The notes: generated by a model not told the origin, from the letters alone. A stretch of 64,000 bases of DNA from JADGRF01 sp035274465 (GCA_035274465.1 DATEOF010000167.1:1-64000), one strand, 5' to 3'; positions 33,334-42,705 are shown, numbered from the stretch's first letter. Translations and numbers: made by a program.

Positions 33334-33984
33334 GTGAGTATCACCGCAGAACTTGTCTCGTATCTCCTGAGTACGATCGGTGCGTTGATCCCCATCGTGA
33401 ACCCGTTCTCGACCGCGCCGATGGTGGTGACCATGACCGCCACGCTGACGGACGCCGAGCGCAAGTCGCAGGTTCGCCGCGCCTGCATCTACATGTTCTT
33501 CATCTTGACGTCGTTCCTGGTGGCCGGCGGCTTGATCATGAGCTTCCTGGGGATCTCGATCCCCGGCCTGCGCATCGCCGGCGGTCTGGTGATCGCATTC
33601 GTCGGCTTTCGCATGTTGTTTCCGGCCACGGCTCCGGCGCGCCACGACAACCCCGCCGAGCCGCCTTACAAGCAAGACATCTCGTTCACGCCGCTGGCGA
33701 TGCCTAGCCTGGCTGGTCCCGGTTCGATCGCGGTCGTGATCGGTATGTCCAGCACGGCCCAGGCGAGCAACTACGCGATCATGCGCCACGCGCTGATCGC
33801 GGTCGGGATCGCACTCACGGCCGTGTTTTGCTACTACGTGCTGCGCGGGGCCACCAAGCTCGCGAGGTTTCTTGGGCCCACCGGCGTCACCGCCATGGGC
33901 GGGATCATGGGGTTCTTGCTGGTCTGCATCGGCGTGCAGTTCGTGATCAACGGCGTCCTGCACGTGCGGGAAAGCCTGAGCTAA
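33334..33984 (+). CDS. MarC family integral membrane protein
   Basis: The 216-aa protein begins at a GTG and has six hydrophobic segments. The first, GALIPIVNPFSTAPMVVTMT, is the MarC signature (NP-x-G/S), and the second half repeats it in PLAMPSLAGPGSIAVVIGM, as in the inverted repeats of this family. MarC proteins (also YchE/YhgN) are inner-membrane proteins of unclear transport role; the older link to multiple antibiotic resistance has not held up. The gene is followed 5 bases later by the HAD phosphatase gene, so they are likely co-transcribed. Confidence 0.87.
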   Translation: MSITAELVSYLLSTIGALIPIVNPFSTAPMVVTMTATLTDAERKSQVRRACIYMFFILTSFLVAGGLIMSFLGISIPGLRIAGGLVIAFVGFRMLFPATAPARHDNPAEPPYKQDISFTPLAMPSLAGPGSIAVVIGMSSTAQASNYAIMRHALIAVGIALTAVFCYYVLRGATKLARFLGPTGVTAMGGIMGFLLVCIGVQFVINGVLHVRESLS

Positions 33985-33989
33985 TCGAT

Positions 33990-34973
33990 ATGACCTGGAT
34001 TCGTATTCTCGTCGTAGTCGCAAGCACGTTGTCCGCCAGCCTGGCCGCTGCACAGGCAGAGCTGCCGTCGTGGAGCGAAGGGCCGGCGAAGAAGGCCGTG
34101 CTCGAGTTCGTCACACGGGTGACCAAGGAGGGCGGGCCGGACTACGTTCCGCCGGCCGAACGCATCGCCACTTTCGACAACGACGGCACGCTGTGGGCCG
34201 AGCAGCCCATGTACTTTCAAATCTTCTTCGCGCTCGATCGGGTCAAGGCCCTCGCGCCACAGCACCCGGAGTGGAAGGACAAGGAGCCCTTCGCCTCGTT
34301 GCTCAAGGGCGATACCAAGGCCGCGCTCGCCGGCGGTGAGAAGGCGATCGCGGAGATCGTGGCGGCGGCGCACGCCGGTATCACCACCGACGAGTTCGAG
34401 CAGGTCGCGCGTAGCTGGTTTGCGACCGCCAAACATCCGAAGCTCAAGCGACCGTACACCGAGCTCGTGTATCAACCGATGCTCGAGCTGCTCGCACTGT
34501 TGCGCGCGCACCAGTTCAAGACCTTCATCGTCTCCGGTGGCGGCGTGGAGTTCATGCGCGCCTTTGCGGAGAAGGCCTACGGCATTCCACCCGAGCAGGT
34601 GATCGGCAGTGCCGGCAAGCAGCAGTTCGAGCTGCGTGACGGCAAACCCGTGCTGCTGAAGCTCCCCGCCATCGAATACGTCGATGACAAGGAAGGCAAG
34701 CCGCTCGCCATCCAGCGCATCATCGGCCGGCGGCCGATCGCCGCGTTCGGCAACTCGGACGGCGACCTGCAGATGCTGCAGTGGACCTGCGCAGGGAAGG
34801 GCGCGCGCTTCTGCATGTACGTGCACCACACGGACGACAAGCGCGAGTGGGCGTACGACCGCAAGTCCAGCATCGGCCGGCTCGACAAGGGCCTCGACGA
34901 AGCTCAGACCAAGGGCTGGCTCGTCATCGACATGAAGCGCGACTGGAAGGCCGTCTTCCCGGCGAGGCCTTAG
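33990..34973 (+). CDS. Exported HAD family phosphatase
   Basis: The 327-aa protein has a signal peptide (ILVVVASTLSASLAAAQA). HAD motif I is IATFDNDGTLW (DxDGT), motif II is TFIVSGGGVEFM, a Lys lies near ASAGKQQ-like GSAGKQQFE, and motif IV is AAFGNSDGDLQMLQ. It resembles periplasmic phosphoserine-phosphatase-like hydrolases. It should release phosphate from a small organic phosphate outside the cytoplasm. Its stop codon overlaps the first two bases of the 164-bp palindrome that follows. Confidence 0.87.
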   Translation: MTWIRILVVVASTLSASLAAAQAELPSWSEGPAKKAVLEFVTRVTKEGGPDYVPPAERIATFDNDGTLWAEQPMYFQIFFALDRVKALAPQHPEWKDKEPFASLLKGDTKAALAGGEKAIAEIVAAAHAGITTDEFEQVARSWFATAKHPKLKRPYTELVYQPMLELLALLRAHQFKTFIVSGGGVEFMRAFAEKAYGIPPEQVIGSAGKQQFELRDGKPVLLKLPAIEYVDDKEGKPLAIQRIIGRRPIAAFGNSDGDLQMLQWTCAGKGARFCMYVHHTDDKREWAYDRKSSIGRLDKGLDEAQTKGWLVIDMKRDWKAVFPARP

Positions 34974-35135
34974 AGCGCCGAACAGTTTGAAACGCCGCGC
35001 CTGCGCGGTTTATCGGGGCCCTGGGCGCCCGCGTGCCTCCTCAACGTAGGATCTGACTACGCCTCGTCGGCCCGCGGGCCCCCAGAACCCCGCTAAACCG
35101 CGCATCCATCGACGTTTCAAACTGTTCGGCGCTCT
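34972..35135. repeat. 164-bp near-perfect intergenic palindrome (bidirectional terminator or MITE-like)
   Basis: The outer 23 bases, beginning AGAGCGCCGAACAGTTTGAA (34972-34994), are exactly complementary to 35113-35135. Further in, GCGCGGTTTA (35003-35012) matches TAAACCGCGC (35094-35103), then CGGGG pairs with CCCCG, and CTGGGcGCCCGCG with CGCGGGcCCCCAG. The centre has CGTAG/CTACG around a 7-base loop. The whole space between the convergent HAD phosphatase and AAA regulator genes is this structure. It could stop transcription from both sides, or be the trace of a small palindromic mobile element. Confidence 0.85.
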
Positions 35136-35138
35136 TCG

Positions 35139-38100
35139 TCACTCACCCGCATCGGGGAAGAGTTGCAGCGCTTCCTCGATCAGCCGCGGTTGCCCCAGGC
35201 GCGTGGCGCCGGCGTGTGCCTCGCGCGCGAGCTCGAGGGCCTGGCGTTGCGCGTCTCCGCTGCGCTGCTTGCGCAGGCAGCGCGCCAGTTGCAGGCGAGT
35301 CTCGTGCGCGCGCGCGTTCAAGCCGATGCGCTCGTTGTGGCGCAGCCCGAGCTCGAGGTGCGTGATGGCGGTCTCGTTGCGGCCCAGGTACTCCGCGAGC
35401 ATGCCTTGCAGCTGCGCGATCGAGCCGTCGCAGAACAGCGTGTAGCCGACCGCGAATAGCTGGCTGTACGGCGCGAGCAGCGCATACAGCGCCTCGGCGT
35501 AGTCGGTCATGCGCAGGATGAGCACGGCGCGCGTGAGGTTGCCGAGCGTGCCCAGGTAGTCGGCGTCGCAAGGCAGTTGTGCCAGCTCCGCGGCCGGTAC
35601 CGCACGCAGCGCACCTCGCGCTTCGTCGAGCCGCCCGCTCTCCGCCAGCGCGCGCAGCTTGATCGCCCAGACGCCGGGCGGATCCGCCGACTCGTAGCGC
35701 AGGGCGTCGTGCAGCTCGGTCGATAGCGGCGCCGCTTGCCCCAGTTGCGCGCGCGTGACCGTGCCGTCGAACGCGCAGAACAGCTCCGAGCCCCAGATCG
35801 TGCCTTGCTCGGTGTACACCGAGCGCTCGAGCTCGTGCAGCGCCTCGCGGCTGGGTGTGAACTGCAGCCGCGCCAGCAGCGCGAAACGCTCGCAGTACCA
35901 GATCTTCTGCGCCGAGTGCAGCACGCGCGCACGCATGCAGCCGCGATCGATCGCAGCCATCAGCGCCATGCGATCACCTTGCTGGAAGGACTGCACGGCG
36001 CGATGGTGGGCCAGGCTGATCGGCAGCACCGGCATCTGCGCGGGGTGTTGTACCGCCAGCCGCTCGAGCTCGAGCGCGACCTCTCCGGCCTCGGTGTAGT
36101 GCACCGGCCCGCCGACCAGGTACAGCTTGGCCAGCAGTGACGAGTAGTGTGCCAGCGGCGACTGCGACTTGCGCACCAGCGGCATGGCCTCGTCCATCAG
36201 CGCGCGGCTGCGCTCCGCCGAGTAGCAATACGGCGTGGCCACTGCCAGCGCCGAGAGTGACGCCCCGCGAAAGCCGACGTCGTGCGGGTGCAGCATGGTG
36301 AGGACGTGTTCGAGCAGCGCGGTCTGGCCCGGTAGCGGCGGCAGGCCCGGCGCGACGTTGAACATCATCGCCGCCCGCAGCAGCATCACGCGATCGCCCT
36401 GCTCCATCGCCATGTGCGCGACTTCGCGGATGGCGCGCTCGCACTCGCGCGGCGCGTGCCCGCGCGCGTACATCGCCATCAGGTACAACAAGCTCATGCG
36501 CAGCCGCAAGCTGGGGCGATCGACCAGCTCCAGCGCCTCGAGCGCGTGCCGGGCGTAGCGCACCACGTCCGGGCTCGCGAACACGGCTCCCGCGGCCGCG
36601 GCCGCCGCGCGGCAATACTCGACCGTCTTGCGCGCATCGCCGTCGGGCAGCGCCGAGTGAAAGTGGTAGGCCAATTCACTCGGCGGCACCGAGTCGCCGC
36701 TGGCCACGCGCGCATCGAGCACCGCGGCCACGCGCGCGTGCCAGCGCCGCTGCTCCTTCGGCGCGAGCGAGTCGTAGAGCACCTCGCGCAGCAGCTCGTG
36801 GCCGAACGCGAATGCGGTCATCGAACCCGGCGCGGCCACGACCACGTCCGACTCGATCGCTTCATCGAGCGCAGTCATCAGCCGGCTCGGCTCGCGCTCG
36901 ATCACGCTCGCCAGCAGCGGCAACTCGAAGCTGCGCCCGACCACAGCAGCCGCGGACAGCACCTCGCGCAGCTCGGGCTCGAAGCGCGAGACGCGCTGGC
37001 GCACCAGCTCGAGCGCTGCAGCTGGCAGCTCGAGGCCGCTGGCCTCGAGGCGTTCGGAGTCGGCCAGCGCGCGCGCCAGCTCGGTCATGAAGAACGGATT
37101 GCCTTCGCTCTTCTTGAACACCGCGCGGCCCAGCGCTCCGCCTTCGTCTTCGAGCAGCGCCCCCACGTAACGCACAACATCGACCTCTTCCAGGCGTTCG
37201 AGCTGGATGCGTTCGCTGTTACGGTGTCCGATGACGTGCGGCAGGTGCGTGCCCGCGCGCGGGGCGCGGCGCCCCGGCAGATGGCGCAGCGTGGCTATCA
37301 CCAACAGCCGGCTGTGCGAGATCTCGTCCAACAGCTGGCCCAGCAACTCGAGCGAAGCCGCATCGGCGCGGTGCAGGTCGTCGATCACCAGCACCCACGG
37401 GTTGTGCTCGGCCGCGCGGATCAACAGCCGCAGGATGGCGTCGAAGTGCCGGTGACGCTCGGGGCTGGTCGAGAGGTTGATCGTGGAAGCCAGCGACTCC
37501 GGACCTGGACTCATGCCCAGGCCGAGGAAGGCGCGCAGCTCCTCGGGCAAGCCACCCAGCGGATTGCCGCCGCGAGCTGCAGGCAACACCTCGGAGATCA
37601 ATCGCAGCCAAGGCCAGAGCGGCGGCGTGTCTCCCGCCTCGCGGCAGAAGCCCCAGGCCACGCTCAGCTTGTTGTCGCCGAGCTCGCGCGCCAGCGTCTC
37701 GGCCACGCGCGTCTTGCCGATACCCGGCTCGCCGAGCAACAGGCAGCAACGGCCACGGCCCGCGCGAGCTTCGGCCAGCGCGCGCCGCAGCTGCACCAAG
37801 GCGCGCTCGCGGCCGACGAACGGCGAACCAAATTCGGACTTCGGCAGCGGTTGTGCTGCAACTGGACGCTCGTCGTAACGGACCACGACTTCGCGCACGA
37901 AGCGGTAACCGCGGCCGTACGTGGTCGATACGTACTCGTCGTCGCCGCGCTGCTGACCGAGCAACTTGCGCAGGCGCGCCATCGATACGGTGATCGCATT
38001 ATCGGCCACGGAGCGGCCGTCCCAGACCTTCTCGATTAATTCTTCCTTCGAGATCAGCTTGCCGGCGTTCTGAACAAGATAAGCCAGCAGACGCAGGACC

Positions 38101-38186
38101 AGCGCATCCGCCTGCAGCGCCTTACCAGTACGGCGGAGCTCCAGGCAGTCGCCATCCAACTCAAAGTCGTCGAAGATGTAGACCAC
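35139..38186 (-). CDS. Large transcriptional regulator: winged helix, AAA/NB-ARC-like ATPase, TPR
   Basis: This 1015-aa protein starts with an OmpR/CadC-type winged helix (residues 1-100; LISKEELIEKVWDGRSVADN, YVSTTYGRGYRFV). After a hinge comes an AAA_16-type ATPase with Walker A GEPGIGKT (152-159), Walker B WVLVIDDLHRADAAS and sensor-like IATLRHLPGR. The C-terminal 550 residues are helical repeats of TPR/MalT type. It is a STAND-like regulator in which ligand binding to the repeats would gate ATP-driven assembly. The start is a GTG with no clear ribosome site. No receiver domain is present. The hybrid kinase gene just upstream on the same strand may be linked but lies 120 bases away. Confidence 0.85.
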   Translation of the reverse strand: MVYIFDDFELDGDCLELRRTGKALQADALVLRLLAYLVQNAGKLISKEELIEKVWDGRSVADNAITVSMARLRKLLGQQRGDDEYVSTTYGRGYRFVREVVVRYDERPVAAQPLPKSEFGSPFVGRERALVQLRRALAEARAGRGRCCLLLGEPGIGKTRVAETLARELGDNKLSVAWGFCREAGDTPPLWPWLRLISEVLPAARGGNPLGGLPEELRAFLGLGMSPGPESLASTINLSTSPERHRHFDAILRLLIRAAEHNPWVLVIDDLHRADAASLELLGQLLDEISHSRLLVIATLRHLPGRRAPRAGTHLPHVIGHRNSERIQLERLEEVDVVRYVGALLEDEGGALGRAVFKKSEGNPFFMTELARALADSERLEASGLELPAAALELVRQRVSRFEPELREVLSAAAVVGRSFELPLLASVIEREPSRLMTALDEAIESDVVVAAPGSMTAFAFGHELLREVLYDSLAPKEQRRWHARVAAVLDARVASGDSVPPSELAYHFHSALPDGDARKTVEYCRAAAAAAGAVFASPDVVRYARHALEALELVDRPSLRLRMSLLYLMAMYARGHAPRECERAIREVAHMAMEQGDRVMLLRAAMMFNVAPGLPPLPGQTALLEHVLTMLHPHDVGFRGASLSALAVATPYCYSAERSRALMDEAMPLVRKSQSPLAHYSSLLAKLYLVGGPVHYTEAGEVALELERLAVQHPAQMPVLPISLAHHRAVQSFQQGDRMALMAAIDRGCMRARVLHSAQKIWYCERFALLARLQFTPSREALHELERSVYTEQGTIWGSELFCAFDGTVTRAQLGQAAPLSTELHDALRYESADPPGVWAIKLRALAESGRLDEARGALRAVPAAELAQLPCDADYLGTLGNLTRAVLILRMTDYAEALYALLAPYSQLFAVGYTLFCDGSIAQLQGMLAEYLGRNETAITHLELGLRHNERIGLNARAHETRLQLARCLRKQRSGDAQRQALELAREAHAGATRLGQPRLIEEALQLFPDAGE

Positions 38187-38309
38187 GAGGGTACATGTTG
38201 AACTGCCGGTATCCCCTCACGCCATCGCCAGTTGGGGATGACAGCGCGATTCTTGGCAGTGGGTTTGCGCCCCGACAAACACCCTGCGCGCCAGGATCGG
38301 CCTCTCAGG

Positions 38310-40142
38310 CTACAGCCAGCGCTCCAAAACCTGCTGTAAATCTCGACGACTAAACGGCTTGGCCACGTAGTCGTCCATGCCCACGTCGATGCAGCGTTGT
38401 CTCTCTTCCGGTAAGACGCTGGCCGAAAGGGCGACGATCGTCAGGTGCTGGCCGTCCGGTTCGCGCCGCCGGATTTCGCGTGTTGCGTCATAACCATTCA
38501 GGTTCGGCATGTGGCAGTCCATGAACACCAGGTCGAACTTCTGCTCCTGGAGCTTGGCCAACGCCTCGGCGCCGTCGCCCGCGAACTCGACGCTACAGCC
38601 GAAGTGTTGCAATAGCTGCACCGCAAGCGCGCGGTTTTCCACGTTGTCCTCGACCAGCAGAACCCGCCCCTCGAACGCCGGCGGCGGCTTGCTCGGGCGC
38701 TTCGAGGCCGCTCGCGGCTTGATGGTATCGTCGATGCTCAGCGGCAAGTGCAGGCGAAACGTCGAGCCGCGGCCGAGCTCACTCTGCAGCGTGATCTCGC
38801 CTCCCATCAGCCGCGCCAGCTGCGTGCAGATCGCCAGGCCCAGCCCCGTGCCGCCGTAGCGCCGCGTGGTCGAGGTGTCCGCCTGGGTGAAGGCCTCGAA
38901 GACCCTGCGCTGTTGGTCGGGTGCGATGCCGATGCCGGTGTCTTCGACCGCGAACTCGACGCTCAGCTGGCGCTCGGCGAGCGGCGCGCTCTTCACGCGC
39001 AAGGCCACGTGACCGTCGTGCGTGAACTTGATCGCGTTGCCGACCAGGTTGGTCAGCACCTGGCGGATGCGCGTGGGATCGCCGACCAGGCGATGCGGCA
39101 CCTCGGCGGCGACGTCGACGATCAGCAGCAGCCCTTGTTGGCTCGCCTTGACCTCGAGCAGGTCGCGCACCTCTTGCAGCAGCTCGTGTGGATCGAAGCT
39201 GACATCCTCGATCGACAGCTGGCCGGCTTCGATCTTGGAGAAGTCGAGGATGTCGTTGACCAGCTGCAGCAGCGTGTTACCCGAGCGTGCGACGGTCTCG
39301 GCATAGTCGCGCTGCGTCGCGTCGAGCTCGGTCATCTGCAACAGCTCGGTCATGCCGAGCATCGCGGTCATCGGTGTGCGGATCTCGTGGCTCATGTTGG
39401 CCAGGAACTCCGACTTGGCCTTGACGGCACTCTGTGCCGCTTCGTTTGCCGCTCGGAGCTGCGCCTGTTGCCATTGATCGTGCAGCCGCAGCTCCTGCAC
39501 CTTGCGCTGCTGCGCGATACGCACCCACAGCACGAGCGCGCCGACCAGCGTGGCTTCGATCAACGCTACGCCGAAGTGATACCACTCGGGCTCGACGCGC
39601 CGCGCACCGACGACCCACAGCCAGCCCGTCAGCGAGAGCGCGGTCAGGAAGCTGAACCAGCGCATCGAGAACAACAGGCAGCCGAAGCCGATCTGCGCGA
39701 CCATCAAGTTGGTGGTCTGACGCGGAGCTTCGCTGAGGACGATCAGCACCAGGCAGTTGATGATCACCACCACGCCTATCAGCGCCGCCACTGGATGCGC
39801 GAGCAGCGGTGGCAAGCGATTGCGCGCGAACCACACCGCCGCCGCCAGGAGGCCCAGCGAGATCACGCCGGTCGACAGCGGACGCAGCGCGCCTTCCGAA
39901 AGTGAAATGGTCGTGCCGGCGAGGTCGAATTCGATGCCGGAGTTGCGCCGCGGGCTGTCGGTCGCCAGATCCAGCACGTACCAGCTGCTGATCAGCGCGT
40001 AGAACAGGGCCAGGCCGACGCAGATCGGCCGCATGGCATCGGCGAGCACGCCGTGCATCGCCTCGCGGACCGCAACCTCGCTGATCTCTACACGCCCGGG
40101 CGAGGGCTTGCTCGGGGAGCTCGCTTTCGACGCGTCCGCCAT
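38310..40142 (-). CDS. Hybrid sensor histidine kinase with C-terminal receiver
   Basis: The 610-aa protein has about six N-terminal membrane helices (residues 35-215) without a large periplasmic loop, then a DHp domain with the H box FLANMSHEIRTPMTAMLG. HATPase boxes follow: N box LTNLVGNAIKFTHDG, G1 VEDTGIGI, F box FEAFTQADTST and G2 YGGTGLGLAI. A receiver domain (about 490-610) has VEDN, the phospho-acceptor Asp in LVFMDCHMPN and Lys in VAKPFSRR. No Hpt domain is present, so a separate phosphotransfer protein is expected. The ATG at 40142 is preferred; a GTG at 40154 is in frame. Confidence 0.9.
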   Translation of the reverse strand: MADASKASSPSKPSPGRVEISEVAVREAMHGVLADAMRPICVGLALFYALISSWYVLDLATDSPRRNSGIEFDLAGTTISLSEGALRPLSTGVISLGLLAAAVWFARNRLPPLLAHPVAALIGVVVIINCLVLIVLSEAPRQTTNLMVAQIGFGCLLFSMRWFSFLTALSLTGWLWVVGARRVEPEWYHFGVALIEATLVGALVLWVRIAQQRKVQELRLHDQWQQAQLRAANEAAQSAVKAKSEFLANMSHEIRTPMTAMLGMTELLQMTELDATQRDYAETVARSGNTLLQLVNDILDFSKIEAGQLSIEDVSFDPHELLQEVRDLLEVKASQQGLLLIVDVAAEVPHRLVGDPTRIRQVLTNLVGNAIKFTHDGHVALRVKSAPLAERQLSVEFAVEDTGIGIAPDQQRRVFEAFTQADTSTTRRYGGTGLGLAICTQLARLMGGEITLQSELGRGSTFRLHLPLSIDDTIKPRAASKRPSKPPPAFEGRVLLVEDNVENRALAVQLLQHFGCSVEFAGDGAEALAKLQEQKFDLVFMDCHMPNLNGYDATREIRRREPDGQHLTIVALSASVLPEERQRCIDVGMDDYVAKPFSRRDLQQVLERWL

Positions 40143-40228
40143 GACTTCTCGCACGTTCGGGCGAGTACCGGTATTTTACAGATTATTTGAGTGACTTTGG
40201 AATGGCTGCGTCTGGCGGCGCTCTGCGC

Positions 40229-40534
40229 TCAGCGCAGCCGTGAGCTGCGTGCAGAGGTCTCGGCGACGATCCACTCGAGCGGCACGACCACCTCGGAGCA
40301 CCCGACACCACCCCAGCGCGGCTCTTCGCGCGTGCTCGGGTTGCCCCAGCCCTCCGGGATGCGCAGCTCCGCACTGCTATATGGTTCGTCCTGAGCGCCG
40401 CACCAATAGCCGTACAGCTCCCAACCGGCCGGCGTGAGGATCTCCGTCACGAAGGCCGAGGGATCGCTGGCGTGCGCGCTCGAAGCGCTCGCGAGCGCTG
40501 CCAGCATGCACACCACTCGAAGCCAGCGCCGCAT
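40229..40534 (-). CDS. Small secreted protein, unknown function
   Basis: Read from the ATG at 40534 the product is 101 aa, with a signal peptide (WLRVVCMLAALASASSAHAS). The mature part, LTPAGWELYGYWCGAQDEPY then IPEGWGNPSTREEPRWGGVG, is rich in aromatic and Gly residues and has two Cys. The frame continues upstream to 40795 but that part lacks protein-like composition. No family was recognised. The divergent cytochrome lipoprotein gene starts at 40705. Confidence 0.5.
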   Translation of the reverse strand: MRRWLRVVCMLAALASASSAHASDPSAFVTEILTPAGWELYGYWCGAQDEPYSSAELRIPEGWGNPSTREEPRWGGVGCSEVVVPLEWIVAETSARSSRLR

Positions 40535-40704
40535 CTGTCGAGCGTGCACAATGCAACGCTCGATGAAAACCCGACATCGTTGCAGTGGCTGCCACGTGTC
40601 GCGCGTACCGGAAGCGATGTCGCCCGGTCGCCCAGGGTAGACTCGCTTGACCCAGCCGGCGCCCCGTCGCATCGTGGCGCCCGTTTCCATCAGGAGCCGT
40701 CGCA

Positions 40705-41619
40705 ATGCGCGTAGTTTCTTCCGTTTTGGTGCTGTCGTCGTGGCTGGTGTCGGCGTGTTCGCCCGACTTGGGCACATGCGATATGAACGCGGCAATCACG
40801 ACCGTCTACCTGGAGGGCACGCCCTACGTCGAAGGCCAGGCGCTGGTCTTCCAGTCGTGCGCCGGGTCGCAGTGCCACGCCGTGGCCGCGACCGGTACCG
40901 CCCGCACCGGTGCACCGCACGGACTCAACTTCGACGTCTCGCCGATCACCAAGACCTCCACGCAGACATCGGTGGACCAGCTCAATGCCGGCATCAGCGA
41001 GGTGCGCGACGAGGCCGAGACGCTCTGGCGCGTGATCGACAACGGTTCGATGCCGCCGGGCAAGGCCGGCGAGCGCGGCGACCTGCACTGGACCGACAAG
41101 ACGGGCACGATGGACGTGATGTTGACCGGGCTCGATCTGGCGGAGGCTCGCGACAAGGTACGTAACTGGCTTGCCTGCGCCGCGCCGATCGTCGCGGCCA
41201 CCAGTGACGCGCCGCTCAAAAGCTCAGTCATGGGCCTGGGCGCGATCGCAGACCCCGGCACGCCCCCCGCGTCGGCGCCGACCTGGTCGTCGGTCTACGC
41301 GAACGTGCTTGCAGGCTGCACGAGTTGCCACAGCGCGATGTCGCCGTACCCGAACCAGAAGCTCGACCTCTCCAACCCGGATACCGCGTACATGCAGCTG
41401 GTGGACATGCCCACGTTCTCGGGCAGCGGGGCCTTGTGCGGCGGCCGCACGCTGGTCAAGAAGAGCGACTGCGCGAACTCGGTGCTATGGCAGAAGCTGG
41501 TGCCCATGGGCATGACGCCGCCGTGTGGCGCGCCGATGCCGCTGGTCGGCGATCGGATCTCGGACGCCAACCGCAAGGCGGTGTGCGACTGGATCAACGC
41601 CGGTGCGGCGAAGAACTGA
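40705..41619 (+). CDS. Di-haem cytochrome-like lipoprotein
   Basis: The 304-aa product has a lipoprotein signal (VLVLSSWLVSAC) and AGGAG 8 bases before the ATG. Two haem-type motifs are seen: SCAGSQCHAV (CX4CH) at about residue 52 and GCTSCHSAM (CX2CH) at about 205. The first is preceded by EGQALVFQS and followed later by a GSMPPGKAG Met ligand region; the second is followed by GMTPPCGAPMPL. The two halves are likely ancient duplicates. The first motif is nearly the same as the one in the PQQ-propeller lipoprotein at 31100-33289. It probably carries electrons at the cell surface or periplasm. Confidence 0.75.
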   Translation: MRVVSSVLVLSSWLVSACSPDLGTCDMNAAITTVYLEGTPYVEGQALVFQSCAGSQCHAVAATGTARTGAPHGLNFDVSPITKTSTQTSVDQLNAGISEVRDEAETLWRVIDNGSMPPGKAGERGDLHWTDKTGTMDVMLTGLDLAEARDKVRNWLACAAPIVAATSDAPLKSSVMGLGAIADPGTPPASAPTWSSVYANVLAGCTSCHSAMSPYPNQKLDLSNPDTAYMQLVDMPTFSGSGALCGGRTLVKKSDCANSVLWQKLVPMGMTPPCGAPMPLVGDRISDANRKAVCDWINAGAAKN

Positions 41620-41622
41620 GCG

Positions 41623-42705
41623 TCACTCCATGCAGCCGAGCTCGTTCGGCCCGCAGCTGAAGCGCACATGCAGATGGCAGTGGTGTCCGGGCGAGTGCCG
41701 GACGATGCCGTACTTGGTGAAGCGCGGGAACTGGATCATCTGCTCCAATTCCTCGGGCGTCGCACCGTCGGCGCGCGCGGCCTTGTAGAGCGCGGCCTGA
41801 CGCTGGCGCGACATGAAGATGTACTTCACCTCGCCGGTCTCGATGAAAGAGCGCACGAGCTGCCAGGTGGCCTGCCAGTCGATCGCCTCGTCGTTGGGCG
41901 CATCGGGTGCGAAGCCGGGCTTCACGAGCAGCGCGATGTCCACGTCGCGGCCGGTGCGGTGCGAGTGGTGAGGTCCGAAGCGGCCCCCGCGCTTGACGCT
42001 CATGTCCCAGAGCAAGATCTCGCCCGGGAAGCGGGTGCGCAGCCGGAACGCGGCCATACCGCGCTGCATGACCTCGATCGCGTGCGTCGAGCCGAACGAG
42101 TGGTCGACGTTGCGGACCGTGTACAGCGCCGGGTTCTCCGGGATGTTCACGCCGTTCAGCAGCTTGCCGCCGTTCGGCCAGCCGAAGCTCTCTCCACCCT
42201 TCGCCACCGGGACGGTGAGGTCCTCGATGCTGGGCTCGATCGGATCTTCCTTGGGCTGAACGCCCGGCTCGAGCCAGATCAGCAGGCGCTGGCCGGGCTC
42301 GAGCGCACGGATGTTGCGATTCCAGATCTTCTCGAGCGTGCCGGGGTCGACATGGTAGCGGCGCGCGATCTTCGTCCAACTGTCACCGGTGCGCACCACG
42401 TAGCTCAGCTTGTCGCGCTGTTGCGAGGGAAGTTGGGTTTGGATGCGGAGCCGTGCACCCGTCATGTCGCGGGGGCGCTGCGGATCCAGGCCGTTCCAGC
42501 GCACGATCGACGTGGTCGAGACCGCGTAACGTTGGGCGACTTCGACCAGCCGCTCGCCGGGGATGACCTCGTGCACGATCCATTGCGCGCTGGACGGCAT
42601 CGTCGCAGCCATGACACCCGAAGGTGGTGCTGCGCGAAGCGTCTCGACCGGGCTCAAGAATGCCGCGAGCGCGGCCGCCATTCCAACTACAGGACTCACT
42701 CGCAT
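41623..42705 (-). CDS. mepA: LysM-containing penicillin-insensitive murein endopeptidase (MepA-like)
   Basis: From the ATG at 42705 the product is 360 aa, with a signal peptide (VVGMAAALAAFLSPVETLRA). Two LysM peptidoglycan-binding modules follow (WIVHEVIPGERLVEVAQRYA, and YVVRTGDSWTKIARRYHVDP). The C-terminal MepA (LAS metallopeptidase) domain has HSHRTGRDVDIALL and GHHCHLHVRF, which supply the zinc ligands. MepA enzymes cut D-Ala-mDAP cross-links in the cell wall independently of penicillin. The LysM modules would hold it on the wall. The gene converges on the cytochrome gene with a 3-base gap. Confidence 0.88.
   Translation of the reverse strand: MRVSPVVGMAAALAAFLSPVETLRAAPPSGVMAATMPSSAQWIVHEVIPGERLVEVAQRYAVSTTSIVRWNGLDPQRPRDMTGARLRIQTQLPSQQRDKLSYVVRTGDSWTKIARRYHVDPGTLEKIWNRNIRALEPGQRLLIWLEPGVQPKEDPIEPSIEDLTVPVAKGGESFGWPNGGKLLNGVNIPENPALYTVRNVDHSFGSTHAIEVMQRGMAAFRLRTRFPGEILLWDMSVKRGGRFGPHHSHRTGRDVDIALLVKPGFAPDAPNDEAIDWQATWQLVRSFIETGEVKYIFMSRQRQAALYKAARADGATPEELEQMIQFPRFTKYGIVRHSPGHHCHLHVRFSCGPNELGCME

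Noticed and set aside
38211..38239. ATCCCC/GGGGAT dyad upstream of the large regulator
   Set aside because: Arms of only six bases with a 17-base spacer are expected by chance in such GC-rich DNA.
40535..40795. N-terminal extension of the small secreted protein at 40229-40534
   Set aside because: It would place the signal peptide 87 residues inside the chain and overlaps the divergent cytochrome gene.
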